A DNA stretch of 64,000 nucleotides from Xiphophorus maculatus (Eukaryota > Chordata > Actinopteri > Cyprinodontiformes > Poeciliidae): assembly GCF_002775205.1 (NCBI RefSeq), contig NC_036448.1, positions 2,897,498 to 2,961,497 on the forward strand. The letters run 5' to 3'. The position numbers and the translations under genes were made by a program. Below the pieces are notes generated by a model. That model was given only the letters and a program-made list of their open reading frames with translations. It was not told the origin of the DNA and made no database searches. Positions 30,880 through 42,700 of the stretch are shown here, piece by piece (the first letter of the stretch is position 1; each line of letters begins with the position of its first letter).

Positions 30880-31200
30880 TCTGGACTGAACCATTACAAT
30901 GTCTTTCGGGGGAGCATGGCGCCGCCGCGTCACAATACGTGACGAAATTATCCACGACACTAACGCTAAGGAATTTGTCGGCTTTTGCGTTTTTATAAAG
31001 TAGTCCCACCATCTGACTCGGTTATTTGAGCACTTAGTGTTTCTGTAGACCGGACGAGTGGATACCCTTACAAAAGAAATGACCCGGCCCACACCAGACC
31101 ACCACGGAAAATGGCGACTGTGAAATAGATGGAAGACGAAAGTAAGAAATCATTAAATGCAGCGTTTCGGTAGTCTTCAGCTGTCATCCAAGCCGCTCAG
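30880..31200 (+). promoter_or_regulatory. znf644: znf644 promoter and non-coding first exon
   Basis: A CpG-rich patch (GGCGCCGCCGCG, ATACGTGACG) precedes AAAATGGCGAC at about 31109, a good YY1-type site as found near TSSs of TATA-less genes. Two donors follow: GACGAAA|GTAAGA near 31140 and CTCAGAG|GTAATG at 31200/31201. Either could splice to the first coding exon at 36717. Confidence 0.5.
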
Positions 31201-31989
31201 AGGTAATGCTTGTTTGTTTATTATCGTGTTATTCGTGTTTCATTAGCAACCATCGAGGGGGTGATTGTCATTAGCCACAGTTTAGCCTGAGGAATAGGTT
31301 TTGGTGTGGAACAGCCTTAATGGAATGGTCTGCAGCTCCTGCAAGCAGCATCCAACAACACAGCGTGACACAACTGTCAAGGAAATGCTCTTATACCGCA
31401 ACTAAACAGGGCTGTTGGAGCTCCGATTGATTCTGGAAGTAGATACATTTAGTCATACATCGCAGCTGTCGTTGGTAGCATGATACTGAACTCCTGTACT
31501 GAAAGTTTCAGCTCTGTGCAAAATCCACCACCGCCTCATCAAAAGCCCTTTGCCATGTCCATCGGTTTGAACATTCAGTACTGCTGTGTAAATGTGACAA
31601 ACACCTTCATCTGCCAAAATCCTACTGAGTTGGTATGACACTTTTATTGCCCTTCATATGCTAGAGCTCTCACTCCCTCGACCTTGTAGTTTCATAAACA
31701 GCCACAATTAACCATTGAACTCAATTATGATTTGCGTTTAGCTTTATACGCTGTAAATGGTTATTAGACTAACTTGTCCTATAGCTGACTTGCATATAAC
31801 AGCAGATTTGATGAAATAACATTATTTAGCAGCATGAAAAATATACCTAAAAAAAATCAAGATTATTTGTAACTTGTTTGTTTGTCTGAAAGCAAAATGT
31901 TTACTAAAACAAAGAAATGCAGAAAACATACATAAAAAAAAATGTTAATCAAAATTGCGAACTCATAACTATTATTATCGTAGTTAGCA

Positions 31990-32305
31990 TTAGGGATGCA
32001 CCGATTGCAGTTTTTTGACCGATCGCTGATTCTGATTTTGGCCGATATCAATTTTTTTTGTCTGAAGCTTAACAGCACGAAAGTCGCTGAGTTGGTAAGA
32101 TTGGATATTGTTAACTGTAAATGTGCCGACATGAGCTGGTGGCCTGGTCTGTCAGTCAAACCTTTCTCACAGCAGAGCAGAAGAGGACAGTGTTTGAGTT
32201 TTACACCTTTGCAGAGGTGGATAAGATTAGTGGATGAGATCGACTTCATATGTAACCATTGCCAATCACTGATATCTCAAAATTAAGGAAATCAGTGCCG
32301 GTGAA
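31990..32305. mobile_element. hAT-type MITE, decayed copy
   Basis: The left end AGGGATGCACCGATTGCAG and internal phrases (AAGTCGCTGAGTTGG, GGTCTGTCAGTCAAAC, AAATTAAGGAAATCAG) match the better-preserved element at 60963-61293. The right terminal repeat is eroded. Confidence 0.65.
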
Positions 32306-34499
32306 TTTTGAATGAATTTTAACGCGACACAACCTAAAATCATTGGAGTTAACTCTAGTGGCTGCTTTGATAATAGCGTCCTCTTGACTAAAGAGTAATA
32401 AGAAATCATGCAGTTTTTATCCTGGTTTGCCCTGACTCAAAAATTCAATCTTTATCCAAAATTGGAAAGAACATAATCCTTAATTGTCACTTGTTTGGGG
32501 TAATAACAACACTTGTTATTCTGAAAGCTATATTACTATGAGAAGAAAACTTGTCAAGCTATTTTCATAACTAGAGGAACAACAGATGAAAGAAGCTATT
32601 TAAAAGAAAATTCCCTTCTGCAATATATTGAAACATGTATGCGGTTCAACTTAGGCTACGTGGGAGCGAGAGAGAGCAAGACTTTCAACACATAGCTAAT
32701 CACATTAATGTCGCTTAATTTGATCTTTTTACATTTTATTCTTCTGTCATGGACATGCTGGTTTTGGAAATGTTGCCAGCCTTTTTGAAATTTCAAAGGC
32801 AACACATACCAGAAGAGCTTTGTGTCTTTTGGTGTGCAACAATTAACGCTTCCGGCAAACATTGCATTCATCATGCTAAATTGCACAAAGAAAGCATATT
32901 GTTATTATTACATGATTATAATATATCTGTGGATTATAATCAAATCCAGTTAACTATGCTAGCATATGGCATACTTTACAATAAGCTATGCCATTGTAGC
33001 TTATTGTAAGCTACAATGGCTTACATTGAAGTAATAGATTACTTATTACTCTAAAATTATGTTATAATACCATAAAATGTTCAGTATATAAATCTATTTA
33101 ACTCCACCTGGAAACTACATTACTAGGAAATATCTTTTTTACAATTGTCATTATACTAAATTTAGATTCTTTTCAACCTCAATAATAAGCATTTCTTGTC
33201 CATTTCAAACTACTCTCCCACTAGAAACAGCCCTATAATGCAACCATAGAGCGAGATGTACTAAAACAGCAGCAACAGAATTACAAAAACTGGACACTGG
33301 TAACAATTAATGGTACTGTACCATAAAATCTTTACTGTGTTCCTTCATATCTTCATTTAAAGTATCCAATTGCCCAAAATATTTACTGCTGTTTTTGCTA
33401 TTGATCAGATGTCAAATTTGAGTTTATTTGAACCTTCCACCTTTAAAGTTGCAAAACATACACAGAATTTACCATTTTTACAATCATACCAAAATTGTAC
33501 ATATTTATTAACACTGGAATTACTCATTTCCATTCCTTAGTGTCCTAGTGTCACTAAAAAGCTTCAAACTCCAAATTAGAAATGGGCGAGTCAAGATTCA
33601 GTTCACATACAATGATGAGCCAGATGGGCTACAATGCAACATGTCCCTAACACACGCAAATGACCTCCCCGCACCCAATAAAAAGAGAAAACAATAGCAT
33701 ACTGATAGCTCAGGGGAAAAACACCACATCAGGAAATGCGCAGTTATTTTGACACAAAATTCCGTGGCAGTGTGTGTCACTTGTTAGAGCTGTCCTACTT
33801 GCTCCTGATGCTGCCACTTGGTTGGGGTGTTGCTGTAGAATGTGGGGATCACACTCTCCATGTCCTTAAGAAGGGATGTCATATCCAAGAAATTGAGGTA
33901 GCCCAAAAGCCTAGATTCTTAACTACTGTGGATGGTCACTGACCCTTGGTGGTAAAAGCTACAATGAACCTTTGAATTGACTTGCCTTTTCCAAAGTACG
34001 TGGGAACTTTGACACACTGCAGTTGGAAGTATGTTTGGTATTATGTCATATCAACCACCCAAAGACATTTAAAGGACTGCTTAGACAACTGGAACAGCTT
34101 CATTACCAGTTACTAGTAACAGACTTTTAAAGCAAAATACTAGTTAAATATCATGTGCTACTCCTCAGCTATTTTTTTTGTTATCTACATTTCTGTTTCT
34201 TGGGAAGGGGAGCACTTGCCTTTGGTTCCTTTCTGGAATAGTACCCAGCAGTCTGCAGACAATGGACTTGCTTCGCCTTCCTGACTGTTATAGTCAGGAA
34301 GGCCCTTGACTTGCGCTACCATGACGCGCTATTGTACAATATTGATTGATAACCATTTTAAGTTCTACAAAACACATTCTTGGGCAAAAAAAAAAGAATT
34401 CAAGGCAGGAATTCTTTTTGACACTACTGATAGTGGAAATTACTTATAATTATATAAATAAAATAGCATATCTGGGGGGGTCTAGGGGTTAGTGTACAG

Positions 34500-34760
34500 T
34501 CAGACCACTTCCCCCTTCTTCTCTAATGGTACGCTAACCCCCTGGCCCCAGTGCCCCATCCTCCTCCGCACTCTAACGATACGCTAGCCCCCCCCTCAAC
34601 TTCTCTCCTTCGTTCCCCCTTCCCCTCCTTCTTCGCCTCCTACCTCCTCTCTTCTAACGATACGCTAGCTCCCCCTCACCTTCTCTCCTTCTTCTTCAAC
34701 CCCCCACTCCATTCCCTCAGCCCCCTATTTTCGCTCTTTGGTACGTTTAACCCCCCCTTG
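34500..34760. repeat. Pyrimidine-rich tandem repeat, ~81 bp period
   Basis: The plus strand is almost all C and T, broken by a repeated landmark (GGTACGCTA or GATACGCTA) at 34528, 34578 and 34659, with a diverged copy (GGTACGTTTA) at 34740. Two spacings are 81 bp and one is 50. Each landmark is followed by C-runs of five to seven and then CTTCT-rich text. The minus strand is correspondingly G-run rich. Confidence 0.75.
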
Positions 34761-36448
34761 CTTCACTGTAGCAGCGGACAAAAATGACTAAAAGTTTATG
34801 GTATTCTCAAATCCAAACTTAGCAGCACTCTTACAACCATAATCATCCACTCCCGTAAATTGTGTTGAAGTTCTGCTGAAGAAATATATCCAGTTTTGAC
34901 ACGTTCTGACAACGTGTCTCTCCGTGGCTGTCCGTTGGTGAGAAAAAGTCCTGTAAACACCGTTAAGCATGAGGGCGCACAGAGCCTGACTTTGATGTAC
35001 CAAAGGCGCACAGATTACGCGTGGTTACGCATGCAGTTGGTGGATTCATGTCAAAACAAACCCCAAAATGCCTTATATCCTTGTGACAGGACGCGTGTTG
35101 GCTACACATCGGTGGCTTTAGATTTAGTCTCAGAGTTGACCAGTCAGAAATATTTCAGAAAGAATAGAGGCATGTCAAAATGAACTCAAGTCGCTCTGGA
35201 TATTATTGGATCGGAAGAAGCCATTTCAGAACATTTTTGGTCGAATGCGGTGTCAATCAAAAGAGGGGGCTCTAGGCTGCCCAATAAAAGCGTCATAATG
35301 GACACCGGCAGAGTTTAAACCCTTAAGTCTCAGCCCTGGAAAATACAATGGAAAAACGGCACGCTGGCGTTCCGGTGCGGGATAAGAGGTTAAGGTATAT
35401 GTAGTTCTGCATACTGTATATCCATTGTTCTTATTAACATAAAACAGTCTGTAGAGATTTAACCGTTTTCTCCAGTTAGGAAAAAGTACACACATTTTGC
35501 TGTTATTTGAAAAGTAATGCAGAGGCATTGATAGCAGTGTAAAATGTAGATTAACTGCAACTCATTTCTATTACAGTATATTTACCAATATCATGGCATG
35601 GTTTTCGTATATTGTTGAGCCCTAGTAAACATCAGATCATTTTTGTTTAAACTCTTTGAAAATTGATCCTGGAATGACTATTTCAAGTTTCAACCATCCC
35701 CAATTCCTGCATGGTATGCCACACATTTGACAATGTACACCTTTGGTGGCAAAAGATTGCATGACAATGCATCACGTTGATAGTTGTTCAACCTACTTGT
35801 AGTTATCTTATGACTTTATTTTTTTCTCGTTGGGTGGTGATCACAGAATCTTGAGCATTCCATAGCCTGAAATCCCTGGTCATCAACTTTTACAGCAGAA
35901 CGTTTACCTTCTGCTGAAAAAGTTGCGGTGCACTTTGCAATTGACTTTTTTTTTCTGAGTTGGGTGGAAACTTTAACTTGCTTACTTGATGATTCTATGC
36001 TGAGAGTGGTAGTTATGATAAAGGTTGCAGTGTTTTAAAAAAATTCAGCTATTTTTCACAGCCTATATATTGGGCCTCTTGTCCAAGGTATTTTCTTTAA
36101 GGTGCAGAGGGTACTGCCAGTACCCATGTGACTGTATGCGATCACCCTAAACTGTTTGTGACTGGCCTCACAATTGCATGCTTTCAGGTTCTGTTTTTGC
36201 GTTGTTAAAATTAAGTTATCAATTACAATAAACCCCTACCTCTTTGTGGTTGAGTATTTACAAATGTACATATCTGCACATTTTTCTGGAACTTGGCTCC
36301 AAATTGTTCACGGAAACCTGCCTAAGGGGGGATTGTTTCATAGAGCATATCTCAACTATTCATAATAAAATTAAAATGCTGATTTTCATGCATGCGTTAT
36401 TGGCTGTCATTTGCACAGTAGCCAGTCCAGAAGCATGATTTGTGTTTC

Positions 36449-36559
36449 TTGTCACTGATTGTCAAGAATCAGTGACAATTCTTTCAGGTGTCACTGATTC
36501 AAGGATTCAAGGAATCAGTGACACCACCTATTTGGGGTTACCGAACCCCAAATAGGTGG
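36449..36559. repeat. Three adjacent perfect inverted repeats
   Basis: Hairpin 1 has 12 bp arms (36449-36460 and 36467-36478, loop 6). Hairpin 2 has 14 bp arms (36487-36500 and 36512-36525, loop 11). Hairpin 3 has 16 bp arms (36524-36539 and 36544-36559, loop 4). Hairpins 1 and 2 share the arm core GTCACTGATT, so this 10-mer occurs four times in alternating orientation. The cluster ends about 157 bp before the znf644 coding exon. Confidence 0.9.
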
Positions 36560-36719
36560 GGATTCACTGTAATTTTAATTTCTGTTCATTAAAAAATAAT
36601 TGACTGATTTGTTCCTGTTTGCGTGCAAATGTTAACGAGTTTACCTGAAATTCAAAAATGTATTTCATCTACCTGTTGTTATGGTAATCTGAATAGGCTT
36701 TTGTTTGGTCTTCCAGGTC

Positions 36720-39700
36720 ATGGCCATGGAGGTGTCATGTCTGACAGGTGTTGATGAAGATGAAAAAGATGCTGATTCTGAAATTCAGTCCCTCATGCTG
36801 CTGCAACCTGTGAAAATGGCACAAGATTCGGTGTCTTGCACCGATTCGTTTGACACGCCATCTTTGCATCAAAACAATGTCCTAGATGTTCTGTCCAGCT
36901 CAGATATGTTGTCTCCAATTGGTTTGGCGAATGGACCCTCTTTGCATCAGGCTACTCAAGCTCATGAACTTCACTGCATTAGCTCCGAAAAAGACGAGGA
37001 AAAGAGCATCACCCAGCTAAAGACTGTGCAGGAAATAGACAGTCCTGGAATTTGGGGATTTGACACAGAATCAGCAGAGAATTCATTGGACGATTTCAGC
37101 AGTGCCAGTGACCTCAACTGGGACCCTCACAAAGAGTTTATGCAGTTTCTTTTGGAGAACCACAATGATTCCCCTGCAGAGGAGCCAAAAGAGGAAGTTG
37201 GTCTTGCCAACAGTCAAAGGAGAAGGAAGCGAAAGATGGACATGGTGGTAATGGTGGATCCTTCAGAAGATCTATACCCGGATCTAAGCCCCAAAACATC
37301 TGAGAAATCGTCTGATGCTGAAGGCTACGTAGACTCCGGTCTTGTTAGAGACATCACTAAACCACAGAAGCTCTCCACACCACAGTCATCTACAGCAGAT
37401 ATAGTTCCTAAGTACCCAAACGGAACAGTAAAGGTCATTAAGCAAATTCTGTACAAAACACCTACAAGAAGTTCCCATGGGAATATCATAAATGATAAAC
37501 ATTCAACACTAAAAGGGCGGCTGAAAGTAAATTCTCATTCACAGGGGAGGCCATTGCCTTTCCCTTGCTCAAAATGCAATCTGGTGTTCAAGAAGGAACA
37601 TCGCTTGTTTAATCATATGAAGTCTCACAATGACCCTCCTAGTTATCCAGCAAAGCCCTTTATATGCAGAGAATGTGGCAAATGTTTCAAACAAAGCAAT
37701 TCACTAATTGACCACATGTCCACCCATGAGAAGAAAACGAGGCTCATGGAAGAAGAAAAAGACGTGATTGACAAGAAAAAAGAAGACGCAAAGTTATTCT
37801 GCCCTCAGTGTCCGTTCGGTACAAGCTGCCCAGACTCTTTTGTTCAGCACGCAAAAACTCATGAAAAAGACAAAAGAAGGTTTAAATGTGACAAATGCAG
37901 TTACAGAGCCGTGACTGACCATGATCTTAGGAGACATAGCGTTATGCACCACACGGTTATTAGAGTTAGAAAAAGAGTGCGGAGGGATGATAATGATATG
38001 TACCCTTGCGAAATTTGTTCCTATAAAGCTTTTGGCAAGCAAGTGTTTGTGAATCACTTAATCCTTCGTCATCAAATGTCTTTTGAGGAATACACAAGAG
38101 CACACAAAGAGGAGACAAATGCACAACAGTCCAGGGAACGCAAGCCACCTGGGCGTAAAACTCAATTCGAAGATGCAGATTTTACGTCAAAAATATCAGT
38201 TGAAGACGTACCCGACGAGTTCGGTGGAATTTCTGACTTGTTCAAAAATAGCAAGTTTAAGCGAGATCCCAAGTCTCAATTGACAGAATCAAAGCTTGAC
38301 AAATCGATTAATGTTCTCTTGTCTCGTCAGAACCATAGAAAGACGGGCATCGAGCAAAAGGATGAAAGCAATAACTCTAGCACAAATGATTATGATTCCA
38401 GAAAGGACAAAGACGGTTGTGACGAGTCACAAGAAATGACGTCGGTCAAGGTTGAAGAGAATGCTGGACCACAACATAGTCCTAACTTTAACCTGGAGCA
38501 CTCACCAATCAAAAAGTCTCAGTCTAAACGAAAAATGTCCACCCCATATCGCAACACCTCCGACCAAGACTCATGTTTCATTTTACCAAAACCTTCGCCT
38601 AGCCCTAAGAAAGTTAGTTCAGAAGATGTGTCAGACTCTGATGAAAAGGACATTTTCCCGGTCAAAGAGTCTGAAGCCAACGGTAATCATTTTAGCGATG
38701 TGATCAAAAAAGAAAAGAAACACATAATATACACATACAGTAGGAGGATGTCCATGAGAGGTGCTCTACAGGCATCGAAAAAGCTGTTTGAGAAAATCAA
38801 GACTGAAGAACAGGAACAGAATGAGGTTGAAATCAAAGAAGAATGCATTGAAACTGAGGTATTTCAAGAAACATTCGAGGCCCACCAAATCCCATTGGGG
38901 GAATCCCCCTCAGACGATTTGTCAGAGGCAGAAATGGACACTAAGAAGTGTCCGTACTGTCCTGCTGTTTTCGAGTCAGGAATTGGACTGTCCAATCATG
39001 TGCGTGGACATCTTCACAGGGTTAGAGTTAGCTATGATTCACAGCATGGTGGGTCTCCACAGGAGGTGGGTTATCAGGACAAAAGACCACGAATCCGGCG
39101 GAAGAATTCAACATTACGGCGACTGAAAAAAGGTATTATTTGTGCATGTCTTTTTATTAAATAAAAAAAAAAAAATGAAGTCAATTTGTTCTAACAAGTA
39201 ACTGCAGTAAGAGAGACATAGTAATCGAAAAGGCAAAGAAGGACTGTTCGATTTCAAATTTAGTGGAATTTTACAACAATTTGCTGCTAACAAGGTATAC
39301 TTTCATGTGAAAGCTAGTGATAAACTTGGATAAATTAAAAGAAAAAATAGAACTCTGCCGTGTTTATTTCTTGACTGACCTCCAACTAGCATTGTCCTTT
39401 AGCCAATGTTGAGATCTTACCCTGAGAACAAATGAATCTTACACTTTACCAAAGCCTAGCTCTGTTGGGAGCAGCTAGCATGTCTACCAACAGAAAAACG
39501 TGACGTGACATCATCATTTCCTGTAAACAAAAAAAGTTCAGTTTTTGTGGTTATGTTTTATTCATGCATTTGGATGTGCGATGAAAGTACTTGGTCACGT
39601 ATTTTTAAAGTTTTTATTGGCTGTAGTGACCTTTAATTTGAAAACATTCCAACAGGAAAGTGGATAATGAAAGAGGGGAAAGACATGCGGCAAATGTCAA

Positions 39701-42700
39701 CCGGGCAGGGATTCGAGCCTGTCCTCAACGCGGCCAACAATCGCTTTATGTGGGTTGTGCTTTGCCCCTGCGCCTCCACAGCACCCCTGGTCACCGTTTG
39801 TTTAGTTTTCTACGCAGGCCAAAGAGTTTGTACTAAATTATTTCATGCATTTGTTTCCAGCTTAAGGAATAAGTTAAGCTGGAAAGTTAAGTTATTAACT
39901 TCAAGTTCGAGATGGCTTGGACTGATAGCATTCCGTCAGTCCAAGGCGGAATGCCACCGTCTTGGACTGTCATCATAGATGGGTTATGGTATCTTTGATG
40001 AGCCATGATTAGTGATTAGAGGCAATATTCAAAGCTGTCTTGGTGGTGCAGGTGGAAAAGTCAATGAATAATTCTACCATCAGTCAATACAGGACTGGAT
40101 TCAACTGGGTTCTGAAGAAGACATTGTGTTCTTGTGGAATCATTAAGGCTTTCTCTAGCTAGCAGAGCCATTTTATTCTCTCCAGAAAGTTACCTAGAAC
40201 CCACATATCATAGTCAAAGTCTTACTATAGTGCATCTGTAGTAAATGCAAAATTTCTATTCTTAGCACATGCTAGTAGCAGTATCCAAGCCATAATGTTA
40301 AGATAATGTTTTCACATTTACCTTCTTTTCTCCCTACAGCACTACAGGACGATTCAGATTCGGAAACTGTGAGGACCATTCACTCTTGTCCATTATGTGG
40401 GGACTCATTTGACAACAGAACTGGACAGTCCAACCACATACGAGGTCATCTGAAAAAGCTCGGAAGGAACTTTTCTACAAAGACCAAATCCCCGTTAATT
40501 TTGCTCCGTGAGCTGATGCGCGACAAGAAGGAGTGCCAGCGGGCCTTTCAGATTCTGGGAAAAAGACGAAACCATTTCCAGTACGGTGCTTTGCCAAAGC
40601 TGCCCATCGTCAATCGCTTCGCCTCTTCTCAGATGGGATTCCCAAAAAGTCACTCGGTTCCAAACCATTGCACTGATGCCAAACCACTGATGCCCTTTTC
40701 TTTAGCAGAGGGCAAATCTGAAAGCGGGCAACTAGAAAAGCTGGATGTTAAGACGTCCCTCTCAGGCACGACCGCCCTGATTGGGATCCTGAAGAAGAGG
40801 AAGTGTCAGGAAGATGCAAGACAAAAGGGATCCTCTCAGATGTCAAGAAACGGTTTACCAGTTTCGTCGAATCCTGAGGAAAGTTCAGGATCAAAAGTTG
40901 TATCTTCACTGCCAAACTCAGTACCTGGTGGTAAGTAACTCTAACAGAAGTAAATGGGTTAGAGGGACAATGAATTTATCCTTATTCAAAATGTATTATT
41001 GTAGAAGAAAAGATTTGTTAGCAATATTACCACCATTGATTATTTTTGTTGAAGTAAGGCGTCATCAACATAAAGGAGCAGTTTTCTGAGCATTGATCAT
41101 CAGAATGGGATCAAAACATCTTTATATTCCAATCGAAATGTATTTATTTAAAAGGGACATGCACATTAACAGGTGATGTAAATATGCTGACTTTAGCAAG
41201 ACTGCTAATTTTCATGTGCATTAGCAGATAACCCAAGTAAATGGGTTAAAGAGAGTAAAATCTCCCATGTTTAATAATTAGCACAATACAGGTAATATGT
41301 AAATCCAGTTCAAATCTGAATCCATGTTATTCTCAAAGAATGTTTAAAGCACTGTTACAACACTGAAACAGATCAAAGACACAAATAAAAGAAAACAATG
41401 AAAGCTAAATGAAATGTACCACAGCCTGTAGTAAAATAGAAACAAACGAATCATGTCGCTCTTCAAAAGCCACTGAAATGAGTGTTTTTAAGAGAGACTT
41501 GAAAACATCAAGAGAAGAATTACCTGTTTAATATGTAATGGCAGCTTGTTTTTGTAGTTTTGGAGCTTCAGCCTAGTTTTAGCCACCAGAAGCTGATTCT
41601 TAGGGCCTGTGGTGAAACATAAGGCTGAAGCAGGTCAGAGAGGCACAGAGGAGCTCTGATGTATGTTAAAGTGTCATGTTCATAAAGGGGAAAAATCAGG
41701 TCAATATGTCCTTATGTGGAATCATCTAAATAGACAATCATGCAAAGATTCATAAAAAATCACAAATTCTCAACATTCGAAACAACAAAAAACAAATTTA
41801 CTAGCATGGTTTCTTTAGTAGTATGACCCGCTTTAGCTGGGGGAAGGGAGAGGTTATATTACACCACCTGGAAGTCGTAAAAGGATTGTTTTTTTAAAGC
41901 CTGAAAACAGAATATAGAATAACTTTTACATTCAGTTGTAACGTTACAAATTGCCCCAAACGAATCAAGAATGTTCAGAATTATTCCAGATATCTCAAGC
42001 TCGATTGTTTATTGTTTATTCAAGACTAAAACAATACATAAAGTTGGAGACAGAAATGTGAAAAATGTAAAAACAAATTGAATCAAGTTCAAACACTACA
42101 ACCTCTATGTGTTCTACCAGAAAATATAGACAACTCTACTGCAGTGACTTACTAGCCAGGTCATGTGTTGTCCTTTTGGCCAAAATGTTCAGCTTATGTA
42201 ACAACTGCATCAAATGCTTGGAGGTCTGCAAGGACACAGACCAGGTTCTCCACTGACCAGAGGATTCAGCCTCCAGAGCCGTTACTGTTGCTGCACCAAA
42301 AAACCCCAAAACACATTGAAATGATCAATTTTAGTGTGGTGGATTCCAAATTAAAAGCACTGTTAAATAGCAGATGGTTTGTTTCCAGTGATTCTCATGC
42401 ATGTCTGGCCACTGAAGTGTGAAACACACACCACCCTTTATTCAACCAAACCGGTGTTTGTCATAGCGGCTGTGCTGGTTGCGGAGGGACAGAGGGAAGA
42501 AGTTTTCTTCTTCTTTTTTTTCTTCCAGGCTTTCAGTGTGACCTAAGGTCAAATATATCAGGCTGTCAAAAGAAAACCATTACATTAAATTTACCAGAGA
42601 CGGTAAAGAGTAAACAAAAGTAAAAGAGGATTTGGAGAATTTAGACTTGTTTGCCAAGTTTTCCTGAACAAATGGTCCTGAAGCCATCCACTTCTTTTTC

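Larger units (their letters stand above)
31201..36716 (+). other. znf644: znf644 5' intron, non-coding
   Basis: About 5.5 kb without a recognisable coding exon. It contains a hAT-like element (31990-32305), overlapping hairpins (32978-33020), perfect hairpins at 34275-34303 and 34391-34419, a pyrimidine-rich tandem repeat (34500-34760), a GC-richer block of unknown origin (34790-35390) and three adjacent palindromes (36449-36559). The short ORFs do not resemble known proteins. Confidence 0.6.

Noticed and set aside
34551-34787. Pro/Ser/Leu-rich ORF of 78 residues
   Set aside because: It is a by-product of the C/T-rich tandem repeat.
36705-36719. Upstream in-frame Met (36705) as the znf644 start
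   Set aside because: It precedes the acceptor CTTCCAG at 36710-36716, so it is intronic. The first exonic ATG is at 36720.
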